A DNA stretch of 64,000 nucleotides from Singulisphaera sp. GP187 (GCF_900129635.1 NZ_FSRB01000001.1:1093501-1157500), one strand, 5' to 3'. Positions 1 through 10,522 are shown, numbered from the stretch's first letter. The notes: a model not told the origin generated them from the sequence alone. Translations and numbers: made by a program.

Positions 1-3000
1 GCACCATCCCGACGGCACCAACAAACCTGACTGCCACGGCCGGTGGCAACGACCGGATCAACCTGGCCTGGACCAGTACATCGACGAACGAACAAGGGTT
101 CAAGATCGAGCGCTCGACCGACGGGGTGAGCTTCACGCAAGTGGGGACGGTGACGGCCGGGCAAACCACATACGCGGCGACAGGACTGACTCCTGGGACG
201 ACCTACTACTTCCAGGTGCGGGCCTACAACGGCGACGACTCGGCCTACTCCAACACCACCAACGCGCAGACGACGACCCTCCTTCCTCCCGCCCCCTTCG
301 CCTTTAAGGCCGTCCCAGTCTCGAGCAGCCAGGTTGGCGTATCTTGGGTTAATGATTCCAGCGATGTGAATGCCTATAAAGTTGAACGGTCCAGCGATGG
401 TGTGACGTTCACCGAGGTTGCCACGATCTCCGGGCTCGCCACGAGTTATCAGTTCGTTGGCCTGACGGCCCTCACGACGTATACGTTCCGGATCCGCGCT
501 TTGAACGCGGCCAATCTTTCAAGCTCCTCCGTGAGCGTGTCGGCGACGACCACGGCCACCGTCCCGGCTGATCCCAATGGTCTGACGGCCACAGCCATCT
601 CCAACCGCGAGGTCGACCTGACCTGGACGGACAACGCCGACAACGAGCAGTATTACTGGGTCGAGCGTGCGACCAACGGGGGAGCCTTCAGCGAAGGCTA
701 CTTGGCCGGGGCCAATCAAACCACGTTCCGGGTCGGGAACCTGGCGGCGGGGACGATATACGACTTCCGGGTGCGGGCGTGGGATGGGGGCAGTAACTAC
801 TCCGGGTACACCGCAACGGTCCGCGTCACGACCCTCTCGGTCAACGCACCGACCAGCTTGACCGCCAATGCGACGTCTCCCACTCAAGTCACCCTGAAGT
901 GGTCGCACAACACCTCCGGCGAGCTCGGGTACAAGATCGAACGCTCGACCGACGGTGTCGTGTTCACCCAGGTCGCCACGATCACGAACCAGGGCGCCAC
1001 CAGCTACTCGGACAACAACCTGGCGGCCGGGGCGATTTACTTCTATCGCGTCCGGACTTACACCTCGACAAGTGACTCGGCTTACTCGAACACCGCGACC
1101 GTGACAACGCCGGCCGCCGTACCCCCGAGTCTGTTGTCGGGGGTGGTCAAATCGGGCAGCCGAATCGACCTGATCTGGGGGGACTATTCGAATAACGAGG
1201 ATGGGTTCAAAGTCGAACGCTCGACCGACGGCGTGAGCTTCAATCAGGTGGGGACCGCTCCGGCGGGGGCAGGTAACTATGGTGCCGGAATCGGCTATTC
1301 GGCGACGGGACTCTCGGCCGGGACGATCTATTACTTCCGGGTCCGGGCGTACAATGCCCAGGGCGACTCGACCTACTCGAATGTCTTGATGTTGCGGTCA
1401 AGCACGGTCCCGACAACCCCCGCGAACCTGACGGCCACGCCCGCCTCCAGCGTCCGGATCAACCTGGCCTGGACGGACACATCGACGAACGAGCAAGGGT
1501 TCAAGGTTGAACGCTCGACCGACGGAGTGAGCTTCACGCAGATCGGAACCCCGGGAGCCGGCGAAACCACGTACCCGGCGACGGGACTGACGCCAGGGAC
1601 GACGTACTACTTCCGGGTGCGGGCGTCCAATGGCGACGACTCGGCCTACTCCACCATCGCCAGCGCCACGACCCTCGCCAGTGCGATCCCAACGGTCCCG
1701 AGCGTCCCCATCAACCTGGCGTTCACGTCCGCCTCCAGTGGTTCGCTCTCCCTCACATGGACGGGTACCTCGGACAACGAGCAAGGCTTCAAGGTCGAGC
1801 GTTCCAGCGACGGGGTGAACTTCACCCCCGTCGCCACGACCTCCGCGGGACAGACCTGGTACGGAGATCCCGGGCTCACCCCCGGAACGACTTATTTCTA
1901 CCGGGTCCGGGCGTACAACTCGGCCGGCGACTCGGGGTACAGCGGCACGGCGAGCGGAACGACCCTTTTCTTGATTGCCCCCACTTCGCTGGCAGCGGAC
2001 GTCGTCTCGAGCAGCAAGCTCAACCTGTACTGGAGCGATAATTCCAATAACGAGACCGGCTTCCGAGTCGAACGTTCCACCGACGGTGTGAACTTCACCG
2101 AGGTCGGGACCACTCCGCCCGGCTTTTCCAGCAACGGTTCCCGAGTGAGCTATCAAGCGACCGGCCTCTCGGCCGGGACGGTTTACTTCTTCCGAGTCCA
2201 GGGGTACAACGCCCAGGGGAACTCGACCTACTCGAATATTTGGCGGAGCCGGACGAGTACGGTCCCAACCGCGCCCAGCCATCTGACGGCCACGGCCAGT
2301 GGCAACGAGCGAATCAACCTGACGTGGACTGACGAGTCGATCAATGAGCAATATTTCAAAGTCGAGATGTCAGCCGACGGCGTGGCCTTTTCGCAAGTCG
2401 GGACGGTGGCGGCCGGCGGCACCACGTACGCGGCGACAGGGCTGACGCCCGGCACCACGTATTCTTTCCGGGTCCGGGCGTACAATGGCGACGACTCGGC
2501 CTACTCCAACACCGCCAGCGCGGCGACGACGACGATCGTCCCCGCCGCCCCGAGCGGTTTGACGGCGACGATCGCCTCCAACGTTCAGATCAACCTGTCC
2601 TGGCAGGACAACTCGGACAATGAGCAGGGGTACAAGGTCGAGCGCTCGACCGACGGGATCACCTTCACCCAGGTTGCCACGGTCGGCACTCCCTACACGA
2701 GTGTGACAGGGCTTGCTCCGGCCACGACCTACTTTTTCCGGATCCGCACCTATAACGGAGCGGGTAACTCGGAAGCCTCGACTACCGTCAGCGCGACCAC
2801 GGCCGCCTACCCGGTTGCCCCGAGCGGATTGACGGCGACGGTGGTTTCGCACAGCTTGGTCCAGCTCTCGTGGCAGGACCTCGGGAATGAAGCCGGCTAC
2901 AAGATCGAGCGCTCGCCCAACGGTTCCACCGGCTGGACGCAGGTCGGCAGCGTCGGGGCCGACGTGGTCACTTTTACTGACAGCAGCCTCACGGAAGGGA

Positions 3001-6000
3001 CTTACTACGCGTACCGGATCTTGGCGTACAATGCCGCCGGGAACTCCCCCTATAGTAACAGCTTCGCCACCACTCCCTTGGCGGCCCCCACCAACGCTTC
3101 GGCTTCGTTTGCCAATATCAATCGAATTGATGTTGCGTGGGTCGATCGATCCGCGCTCGAGTCGAGCTACTCGATCGAGCAGTCACCCGACGGCGTCACC
3201 GGATGGATGCCAATCGGCTCTGTCGGTGCCAACACGGCCATCAGCTCCGTGACCGGTCCGTTCAATCCATCCACGACCTACTACTTCCGCATCCGAGCCT
3301 ACGGTACGCTGTACGGCTACTCGGGGTATTCCGCGACCGCGATCGTGACGACACCGGCATTCCCGCTGGCGCCGGCGGGCGTGACCGCCACGATATCGGC
3401 AGACGGCGGGATCAGCGTATCGTGGTTGGACGTGTCTGGGGAAGCCGGCTACCGTGTTGAGCGGAGTCTGAACGGTTCCAATGGCTGGACGCCGGTCAGC
3501 ACCGTCGGAGCAGACGTCACGAGCTATGCCGACTCGGGCGTCGCGGAAAACAGTCGCTACTACTACCGGGTGGTCGCGTCCAACACTGCGGGCGACTCCG
3601 TCCCCAGCGCCACGGTGAACCAGTTCACGCCATTGGCCACGCCTGGGAGCGTCGCAGCCGCCTTCGTTTCGGGAAGCCGGATCGACGTGACGTGGGCCGA
3701 CCGCTCCTCGCTCGAGACAAGTTACACGATCGAGCAGTCGCCCAACGGCACCACCGGCTGGCAGCAGGTGTGGACGACAGATGCCAACGTGACAAGCTTT
3801 TCGGCGCCAGGGCCGTTCAGCCCAACCACGGCATACTACTTCCGCGTTCGGGCTTTCAATGGGAACATTTTCGCTTCGAGTGGCTACACCGCGTCGGTCG
3901 TTGTCACGACCCCGGCATTCCCGCTCACACCGACGGGTGTGACCGCGGTCGGCTCGTCGGACAGTGAAATCACGGTGACGTGGACCGATCTCGCCAACGA
4001 GGATGGCTATCGCGTCGAGCGGAGCACCAACGGCGGCAGCACATGGACCATTGCGGGCACCGTCGGCGCAGGCGTCACGACGTTCACCGACACTGGCTTG
4101 CTGGAGGCAAAGGCGTACACCTACCGCCTGTTCGCCACCAACGCCGTCGGCGACTCTGCTCCCAGCGCCAACCGCGCCGTGACCACACTGCCCGCAGCCC
4201 CCGCCGGACTCTCCGCAACCTTCGTTTCTCCCACGCGCATCGACCTGGCGTGGACCGACCTGTCGTCGGCTGAGTCGAACTTCTACCTCGAACGGTCGCT
4301 GGATGGGGCCACGGCTTGGCAGCCGGCGGGGACGACCGCCGCGAACGTGACGACCTTGTCAGTCGCCAATTCCTACAACGGCGCCACCACCTACTACTTC
4401 CGAGTCCGCGTCTATTCGGCCACTGGGGGTTACTCCCTCTTCTCGGCGACCGCCAGCGTCACCACTCCGGCGTTCCCCAACGTGCCGACGCTGAACACGG
4501 TGGTGGCGCAGTCGGATACGGCCGTCGGCCTCACCTGGACCGATCTTGCCAACGAGGATGGCTATCGCGTCGAGCGGAGCACCAACGGCGGCAGCACATG
4601 GACCACTGCGGGCACCGTCGGCGCAGGCGTCACGACGTTCACCGACACTGGCTTGCTGGAGGCAAAGGCGTACACCTACCGCTTGTTCGCCATCAACGCC
4701 GTCGGCGACTCTGCTCCCAGCGCCAACCGCGCCGTGGCCACTCTCCCCGCAGCCCCCGCCGGACTCTCCGCAACCTTCGTCTCTCCCACGCGCATCGACC
4801 TCGCGTGGACCGACCTGTCCTCCTCCGAGTCGAACTTCTACCTCGAACGGTCGCTGGACGGGGCCACGGCTTGGCAGTCGGCGGGGACGACCGCCGCGAA
4901 TGTGACGACCTTGTCAGTCGCCAATTCCTACAACGGCGCCACCACCTACTACTTCCGAGTCCGCGTCTATTCACCCACCGGCGGCTACTCCCTCTTCTCG
5001 GCCACCGCCAGTGTCACCACCCCGGCCTTTCCCAACGTCCCGGCGATCGGCACGGCCGTGGCCCAGTCGGATACGTCGGTGCTCCTAACTTGGGCCGACG
5101 TCGCCAACGAGGACGGATTCCGCGTCGAGCGGAGCGACAATGCCGGCAGCACATGGACCACCGCGGGAACCGTCGCCGCCGGCGTCCTGAGCTTGACCGA
5201 TACCGGATTGCTGCAGGCGAAGACCTATACCTACCGCCTGTTCGCAACCAACGCCGTCGGCGACTCTGCACCAAGCCCCGTGGTGACTGTGTTCACGCTG
5301 GCCGTCCCCCAAGGAGTCACGGTCACCTTTGTCACCGGAAGCCGGATCGACGTACAGTGGATTGACCGCTCGGCCGCGGAATCCGGCTATGCCGTGGAGC
5401 AATCGCTCGACGGGTCGACCGGCTGGACCCCTGTCGGCACGCTCGGCGTGGGTGCAACGAGCTTCGCGGTCCCAGGCTCCTTCAGTCCTTCGACGACCTA
5501 TTATTTCCGCGTCCGTGCCTACGACAGTGTCGGCCACTCCTCGTACTCCTCTACGGCCGTCGTGACCACGCCGGCGATCCCGCTCGCCCCGACCGGCATG
5601 ACGGCCGTGCCGACCTCGGACACGTCGGTTATCGTCACTTGGACCGACGGGACGGACGAGGACAGCTACCGAGTCGAGCGCAGCCCCAACGGACTGAGCG
5701 GTTGGACGCAGATCGGCACGCTCGGCGCAAACCAGACCACGTTTAACGACACCGGGTTGACCGAAGGGACATCCCAATACTACCGGGTGCGGTCGACGAT
5801 GACCGCCTTCGCCGCCGTATCGAGCGCCAGCAGGTTAAGCCAGGCGACGACGCTGCCGGCACGCCCGACCGGGCTCATGGCGACGGCAGTCAACGGCGGC
5901 CAGGTTCGGCTCCAGTGGCAAGATAATTCCCAGATCGAGGCCGGCTATGTGATTGAACAGTGGATCGACGGCGCCTACCAGGACGTCCTGACCGTCGGGC

Positions 6001-9000
6001 CCGGCGTCACGGACGCGACGATCGCCGGGGCGTTCGGACCGTCGACGACCTACCGGTTCAGGGTCGGCGCGTTCGCGACGGCACCCTTCTCCGGCGTGCA
6101 ACGCTCGCTGGCTTCCGACGAGGCACAATTCACGACCGGCACGTGGCCCGCGGCGCCGAGCAACCTGACCGCGGCCGCCGTCTCGGACTCCGAGATCGAC
6201 CTGACCTGGAGCGATAACGCGAGCGACGAGACGGGCTACGACGTCGAGCGGAGCGTCGACGGCACCACCTGGACGCAGATCGCCACGACGCCGGCGGGAT
6301 CAGGGGGAACGCTCCAGTACGCCGATGGCGGCCTCACCGGCGGGGAGGCCGCGACGTACCTGTACCGCGTCCGGGCATTCAAGAGCGGCGCGGGCGAGTC
6401 CGCCTACAGCGATTTCGCCGAGGACACCACGCTGCCCGCCACTCCCACGAACCTCTCGGCGACGATCGTCGATGGCGGCCGGGTAGATCTCACCTGGGTC
6501 GACCGATCGACCATCGAGACGGCTTACATCGTCCAGGAGTGGATCGACGGCGATTGGCAGGCCGTGGCGCAGACCGGTGCCGGTGCGCAGGCCATGACCG
6601 TGGCCGGCACCTACGAGCCGGGCACGCTGTACACCATCCGGGTCATGGCGTATACAGCCACGAATCTCCTCGAGGCGTATTCCGCGCCGTCGAATCCGGC
6701 GACGGTCACGGCACCCGCGTGGCCGGCGACCCCGAACGGCCTCACCACCATCGCCGTCTCGAACACGCGGATCGACCTGACCTGGACCGACAACGCATCG
6801 ACCGAAACGTCCTACGAGATCGACCGGTCGACCGACGGCGTGACGTGGGTCGTGCTGTCGTCCGCTCTGCCGGCCGGCACGCAGGCCTACAGCGACACGG
6901 GGCTCGCCGATGGGACCGAGTACGCCTACCGCGTGCGGGCCGTGAATGACACAGGGGGTTCCGGCTACGCGATCGCCGCCGCCGCCACGCTACCCACGGC
7001 CCCCATGAACCTCCAAGTGACGGTCGTCTCGGGTACGCAGATGGACCTGTCCTGGGACGCCTCGGCCTACGCGACCGGCTACATCATATGGATCATGCCC
7101 GAGTGGACCGACACCTGGGAAGTCATCGGCATGGTGCCCGCGACCCAGACCACCTACGCCGCGACCGGGTTGGCTGCGGGTGGCACGTATTACGCGTTCG
7201 CCGTGGCACCGACGAACAGCAGCGCCGACTCCGCCGTCGCGTACTTCGACCCCCCGACGCAGAACGCGCCGCCGACGGCCACGATCACCTCGGGCACGGG
7301 CTTCGCTCCAGTGCTCGGCACGACCACGACCCTGAGCGCGATCGCAACCGACGACGGACCCGCGGGCCAGCTCACCTACTATTGGACGGTCGGCAACACG
7401 GGCGGCGACGTCGTCTTCAGCAACAACAACTCCAACGCCGCGGCGAACACGACCGTCACGTTCTATAAGGCAGGCACCTACGCATTCTATGTGAGGGTGA
7501 CCGATGGCAACGGGCAGATCGGCCGGAGCCAGTTCGCGGTGACGGTCAACCAGACGCTGACTGGCATCGTGATCACCCCAGGCGACGCGGCCATCGTCGC
7601 GGGGCAGACCCGGCAGTTCTCCGCCAAGGCGGTCGACCAGTTCGGCGACGACATGCAAGACCAGCCGTCGTTCGCGTGGTCGCTCGGAGCAGGCGGGGCG
7701 GGCTTCTTCGACACGAGCGGCCTCTACACCGCCCCGTCGACCGTCGGGGGCGCCACGTTCACCGTCATCGCGTCCGCCGGTGGGAAGTCCGGCACGGCCA
7801 ACCTCGCGCTCAAGAACCAGAGCGGCGCGTACGTGCAGGCCACCGACGTGAGCAAGGTCAAGGTGTTCGACGATAGCGGCGCGCTCAAGACGACGCTGCC
7901 CTTCACCGGCCCGTTCCCGGCGAAACTCACCTTCCGCAACGCGGCGAACATCACCCTGCCCGACGGTTCCTACCTGGACGCCACTCAGCCGCTCCTCGTG
8001 CGCAGGAACGCCGCCGGAACTGTCATCCAGAACTACATCACCGGCCACGCCCCCCCCTGGACCGGGATGGTCCTCGACCCGGACGGCATCTCCTTCTGGG
8101 CCTGCGACTATAGCTGCTACGTCTACAAATTCAACATCGCCTCCGGGGCCGTGTTGCTGGACTTCTACGGGAGTGGGTCTCTCGGGCAGATGGGCATCCT
8201 GAGAGAGCCCCTCCTGGAACTCACCGTCGCCGACCATGCCCTGCCCACGACCAACAAGGTGACGGCCATCACGGACCAGGCGATCAAAGATCTGTACATC
8301 ACGGAGGACCGCTCTACCCAGAGCGGGGACATCGACCTCAGTGCGTTGTTCGACGCGAACACAAACAAGGTCGGCAAGAAGATCCACCTCACCATCAAGC
8401 GGGCCGATGGCTTCGTCGTTGAGGATACCGATTTCGGGAACGGAGCCACGAAGGGGGACGTGGCGCTGCCCATCAGCGCCACCGCCAGGGACTTCGTCGT
8501 CACAGCATGGTCGGACGACAACGACAATGGGGCGTGCGACAACGGCGAGGACAAGCGGGTGGTCGACGTCTCCGTCGTCACGCCCTGGACGGTGCAGGGG
8601 ACCTGGACGGCTGGTGTCGCATCGTTCGTGAAGGCGAACGCCGACGGCGCTTCCCTGAGGCAATTGGCTCTGGACATCACCGGCGATGCCGATGACGCTG
8701 GTGTGTATCTCGACATGGGTCCGATCAAGAGGGGCGACCTGATCGACGTGACGCCGCTGCTCGTGGTCCTCGAGCAGAGGGTACGGAACAGCATCGCCGA
8801 CGCAGCGCTGAGCCCGAATATCTGGAAAAGCGCCAAATTCGGCTGGGCCCCCAGGCGTGGCTATGCCGTCACCCAGATGGGCGAGGCCCAGCTCGACAGC
8901 CTCTTTCACGACGGTTGGACCGGACCCAAGATCGCGTTGAATTGCCTGTGGATGGCCCAGACGTTCTGGGCGCGAGGTGTCCAGACGTCGCTTAAGCCAG

Positions 9001-9395
9001 GCGAATTTGACAAGCTCATCAAGACCCCGGATGATCTCTACAAGACTTACAAGAAGGATATCTCCGGCACGCCCATCGGTATGCTCCAACGCGGAGATTG
9101 GGCAAATTTCAACAACGCGCCCGGCTGTCCGAACCCGGGGTGGACCAACGAGAACGCGATCGTGCTCGGGAGGGACTCCTTTTTCGGCTGGGACCTCGGC
9201 GAGAAGACCGAACTCGGCATTAGACAAAGCTTGCTCACGATTTACGACAGGGCCGTCGATGCTACCTACCCGCGGGGGCTGCAATGGATCAACCATACCA
9301 GCCTCTATAAGGTTCCCGGCTACCAGGGACAGGCCTGGTCCGTGGACATCCCGAAGCTGGGTCAGGCCATCTTCGGGCTGAGGACCGGCCAGTAA
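1..9395 (+). CDS. Giant fibronectin type III repeat protein, 5'-partial, with transglutaminase-like C-terminus
   Basis: The reading frame is open from base 3 of the window, so the true start lies upstream; 3130 residues are visible. About 26 FN3 repeats of 85-95 residues fill bases 1 to about 7250, each with a tryptophan strand such as LTWTD, an ERSTDG or EQSPDG turn and a YYFRVRAYN strand. From the twelfth repeat onward two repeat types alternate. A PKD-like domain (about 7262-7557) and a Big_2-like domain (about 7558-7810) follow. The last 200 residues hold NCLWMAQTFW (Cys codon at 8943), a GDWANFNN segment (near 9093) and WTNENAIVLGRDSFF (Glu codon at 9150). I read these as matching the Cys and GD..YF.N...W.GEN.I.LG signature of bacterial Tgl protein-glutamine gamma-glutamyltransferase. 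The repeats imply a secreted or surface-anchored protein. FN3 calls are firm; the enzyme assignment is inference by eye. Confidence 0.9.
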   Translation, partial: TIPTAPTNLTATAGGNDRINLAWTSTSTNEQGFKIERSTDGVSFTQVGTVTAGQTTYAATGLTPGTTYYFQVRAYNGDDSAYSNTTNAQTTTLLPPAPFAFKAVPVSSSQVGVSWVNDSSDVNAYKVERSSDGVTFTEVATISGLATSYQFVGLTALTTYTFRIRALNAANLSSSSVSVSATTTATVPADPNGLTATAISNREVDLTWTDNADNEQYYWVERATNGGAFSEGYLAGANQTTFRVGNLAAGTIYDFRVRAWDGGSNYSGYTATVRVTTLSVNAPTSLTANATSPTQVTLKWSHNTSGELGYKIERSTDGVVFTQVATITNQGATSYSDNNLAAGAIYFYRVRTYTSTSDSAYSNTATVTTPAAVPPSLLSGVVKSGSRIDLIWGDYSNNEDGFKVERSTDGVSFNQVGTAPAGAGNYGAGIGYSATGLSAGTIYYFRVRAYNAQGDSTYSNVLMLRSSTVPTTPANLTATPASSVRINLAWTDTSTNEQGFKVERSTDGVSFTQIGTPGAGETTYPATGLTPGTTYYFRVRASNGDDSAYSTIASATTLASAIPTVPSVPINLAFTSASSGSLSLTWTGTSDNEQGFKVERSSDGVNFTPVATTSAGQTWYGDPGLTPGTTYFYRVRAYNSAGDSGYSGTASGTTLFLIAPTSLAADVVSSSKLNLYWSDNSNNETGFRVERSTDGVNFTEVGTTPPGFSSNGSRVSYQATGLSAGTVYFFRVQGYNAQGNSTYSNIWRSRTSTVPTAPSHLTATASGNERINLTWTDESINEQYFKVEMSADGVAFSQVGTVAAGGTTYAATGLTPGTTYSFRVRAYNGDDSAYSNTASAATTTIVPAAPSGLTATIASNVQINLSWQDNSDNEQGYKVERSTDGITFTQVATVGTPYTSVTGLAPATTYFFRIRTYNGAGNSEASTTVSATTAAYPVAPSGLTATVVSHSLVQLSWQDLGNEAGYKIERSPNGSTGWTQVGSVGADVVTFTDSSLTEGTYYAYRILAYNAAGNSPYSNSFATTPLAAPTNASASFANINRIDVAWVDRSALESSYSIEQSPDGVTGWMPIGSVGANTAISSVTGPFNPSTTYYFRIRAYGTLYGYSGYSATAIVTTPAFPLAPAGVTATISADGGISVSWLDVSGEAGYRVERSLNGSNGWTPVSTVGADVTSYADSGVAENSRYYYRVVASNTAGDSVPSATVNQFTPLATPGSVAAAFVSGSRIDVTWADRSSLETSYTIEQSPNGTTGWQQVWTTDANVTSFSAPGPFSPTTAYYFRVRAFNGNIFASSGYTASVVVTTPAFPLTPTGVTAVGSSDSEITVTWTDLANEDGYRVERSTNGGSTWTIAGTVGAGVTTFTDTGLLEAKAYTYRLFATNAVGDSAPSANRAVTTLPAAPAGLSATFVSPTRIDLAWTDLSSAESNFYLERSLDGATAWQPAGTTAANVTTLSVANSYNGATTYYFRVRVYSATGGYSLFSATASVTTPAFPNVPTLNTVVAQSDTAVGLTWTDLANEDGYRVERSTNGGSTWTTAGTVGAGVTTFTDTGLLEAKAYTYRLFAINAVGDSAPSANRAVATLPAAPAGLSATFVSPTRIDLAWTDLSSSESNFYLERSLDGATAWQSAGTTAANVTTLSVANSYNGATTYYFRVRVYSPTGGYSLFSATASVTTPAFPNVPAIGTAVAQSDTSVLLTWADVANEDGFRVERSDNAGSTWTTAGTVAAGVLSLTDTGLLQAKTYTYRLFATNAVGDSAPSPVVTVFTLAVPQGVTVTFVTGSRIDVQWIDRSAAESGYAVEQSLDGSTGWTPVGTLGVGATSFAVPGSFSPSTTYYFRVRAYDSVGHSSYSSTAVVTTPAIPLAPTGMTAVPTSDTSVIVTWTDGTDEDSYRVERSPNGLSGWTQIGTLGANQTTFNDTGLTEGTSQYYRVRSTMTAFAAVSSASRLSQATTLPARPTGLMATAVNGGQVRLQWQDNSQIEAGYVIEQWIDGAYQDVLTVGPGVTDATIAGAFGPSTTYRFRVGAFATAPFSGVQRSLASDEAQFTTGTWPAAPSNLTAAAVSDSEIDLTWSDNASDETGYDVERSVDGTTWTQIATTPAGSGGTLQYADGGLTGGEAATYLYRVRAFKSGAGESAYSDFAEDTTLPATPTNLSATIVDGGRVDLTWVDRSTIETAYIVQEWIDGDWQAVAQTGAGAQAMTVAGTYEPGTLYTIRVMAYTATNLLEAYSAPSNPATVTAPAWPATPNGLTTIAVSNTRIDLTWTDNASTETSYEIDRSTDGVTWVVLSSALPAGTQAYSDTGLADGTEYAYRVRAVNDTGGSGYAIAAAATLPTAPMNLQVTVVSGTQMDLSWDASAYATGYIIWIMPEWTDTWEVIGMVPATQTTYAATGLAAGGTYYAFAVAPTNSSADSAVAYFDPPTQNAPPTATITSGTGFAPVLGTTTTLSAIATDDGPAGQLTYYWTVGNTGGDVVFSNNNSNAAANTTVTFYKAGTYAFYVRVTDGNGQIGRSQFAVTVNQTLTGIVITPGDAAIVAGQTRQFSAKAVDQFGDDMQDQPSFAWSLGAGGAGFFDTSGLYTAPSTVGGATFTVIASAGGKSGTANLALKNQSGAYVQATDVSKVKVFDDSGALKTTLPFTGPFPAKLTFRNAANITLPDGSYLDATQPLLVRRNAAGTVIQNYITGHAPPWTGMVLDPDGISFWACDYSCYVYKFNIASGAVLLDFYGSGSLGQMGILREPLLELTVADHALPTTNKVTAITDQAIKDLYITEDRSTQSGDIDLSALFDANTNKVGKKIHLTIKRADGFVVEDTDFGNGATKGDVALPISATARDFVVTAWSDDNDNGACDNGEDKRVVDVSVVTPWTVQGTWTAGVASFVKANADGASLRQLALDITGDADDAGVYLDMGPIKRGDLIDVTPLLVVLEQRVRNSIADAALSPNIWKSAKFGWAPRRGYAVTQMGEAQLDSLFHDGWTGPKIALNCLWMAQTFWARGVQTSLKPGEFDKLIKTPDDLYKTYKKDISGTPIGMLQRGDWANFNNAPGCPNPGWTNENAIVLGRDSFFGWDLGEKTELGIRQSLLTIYDRAVDATYPRGLQWINHTSLYKVPGYQGQAWSVDIPKLGQAIFGLRTGQ
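3981..5045 (+). repeat. Recent 555-bp duplication inside the FN3 gene
   Basis: The FN3 pair starting near 3987 recurs at 4542 with almost the same DNA sequence. The offset is 555 bases, or 185 codons (two FN3 domains). Long stretches match base for base, including the segment encoding YRVERSTNGG and the following TYTYRLFA strand. Other repeats in the gene are clearly diverged, so this copy is young and probably arose by unequal recombination. Confidence 0.85.
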
Positions 9396-9413
9396 CACTT
9401 TCGGAGTTTGTCC

Positions 9414-10262
9414 ATGTACCAATTTACTAGCCCCCGCGTTTCGCGGCGGCGCCTCTCCTGGCCCGCTCTCGCCACCCTCGCGGTTACGATGCTGACCGGC
9501 TGCGCCGCATGTCAACGTGGTCCGGCGGTCGACTGGGACTCACCCCGGATGCGCGAGATCGAGAGGGTATGGCGGTCGCTGGAGGACGCGTATGACAAGG
9601 GCGACGAAAGGAATCCTGACCTCCCGAAAGTCCAGTACGAGGAGCACCTCCAGTCGGTTGACCGGCTCTTCCGGACGCGACTTTCCGACCAGAACCTCTG
9701 CGAGCTCGCCGTCTCACCGAAGCTCCCACCCGTCCCCGAGGACCAGAACACCTTCGCCTACGCCATGCTCACCTTCATGGTGAAGGAGTTGGTGCAGTCG
9801 GGAGGTCGACGGTGTCTGGTGGATCTTCTCGCTAAGCGTTGCCCAGGCCGCATCCACGGGTCCGAGACCGTCGAGTTTTATCTCGCCTTCCACGGGGAGA
9901 GGCTCAAGGACCCGATACTTGTCCTCGGTGAGGCTTACGCGAAGTGCCGCGTGCCGGAGGCGCGCCATGCCCTGGTCGCCTCCGTCCGCCGCGGCTTCGC
10001 CGGCCTCGGAATCCGCGGCAAAGATGACGCGGTTTTCGTCGAGAACGCAATGCAATGGTACAAGAAGGAGAAGGGCCATCTTGTCGTCAACGCGAGCTAC
10101 CCGACGAACGAGACCGTTCCCGGGGGAATCTCCTTGACCGACTCTTACGAAAAGGACCCCGGGCTATTCGACCATCCGTCGCCATCGCGGGAGCCGTTGT
10201 TCAAGAAGATGGCTGTCCCGCCGGGAGGGCCGAAGAACGGGGGCGAAGACCCGGGGCCTTAG
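9414..10262 (+). CDS. Predicted lipoprotein of unknown function
   Basis: The protein has 282 residues. The ATG at 9414 is preceded by a purine-rich CGGAG at 9402-9406. The N-terminus is a lipoprotein signal: basic residues (RVSRRR), a hydrophobic stretch and the lipobox LTGC followed by AACQRG. The rest is soluble, helix-rich and charged, with no domain I recognise; the last 40 residues are rich in proline and glycine. The gene starts only 18 bases after the stop of the FN3 giant, so the two are probably co-transcribed and the lipoprotein may help the giant protein at the envelope. That role is inference from position alone. Confidence 0.75.
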   Translation: MYQFTSPRVSRRRLSWPALATLAVTMLTGCAACQRGPAVDWDSPRMREIERVWRSLEDAYDKGDERNPDLPKVQYEEHLQSVDRLFRTRLSDQNLCELAVSPKLPPVPEDQNTFAYAMLTFMVKELVQSGGRRCLVDLLAKRCPGRIHGSETVEFYLAFHGERLKDPILVLGEAYAKCRVPEARHALVASVRRGFAGLGIRGKDDAVFVENAMQWYKKEKGHLVVNASYPTNETVPGGISLTDSYEKDPGLFDHPSPSREPLFKKMAVPPGGPKNGGEDPGP

Positions 10263-10342
10263 ACCGGTTTCCGTTGGAGCGTGGCGGCCTTGCCGGGTGC
10301 GTGCAATGTACCACCGATTGACGACAGACTCCTTGCCATCAG

Positions 10343-10403
10343 GACCGAGGGCCAAGAGCCATTCTCCCCGGATTTTTGGGCCCTTGGCCCTCGGTCTTGT
10401 TTT
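10343..10403 (+). terminator. Strong intrinsic terminator
   Basis: A 14-bp perfect inverted repeat (GACCGAGGGCCAAG at 10343-10356 and its complement at 10383-10396) is followed directly by TTGTTTT at 10397-10403. It lies 80 bases after the lipoprotein stop and should end the transcript of the FN3 gene and lipoprotein. Confidence 0.85.
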
Positions 10404-10522
10404 GCACACCATTGTCAGTAAAGATGGCGTGTCTCACGCACTCGAGCCGGGCAGCCGCCGCAGGTAATCGATTGGGGACGAATGATAATTTCCAAACTTT
10501 ACCAAACCTATCGAGGTCAGCG

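Noticed and set aside
6990..9515. 841-codon frame on the minus strand opposite the FN3 gene
   Set aside because: It is a high-GC shadow of a clear coding frame; its sequence has no domain and odd Arg/Gly/Val-rich composition.
10376..10522. N-terminal extension of the thioredoxin-fold protein
   Set aside because: It would begin inside the intrinsic terminator stem; the ATG at 10523 has a ribosome site and begins a signal peptide.
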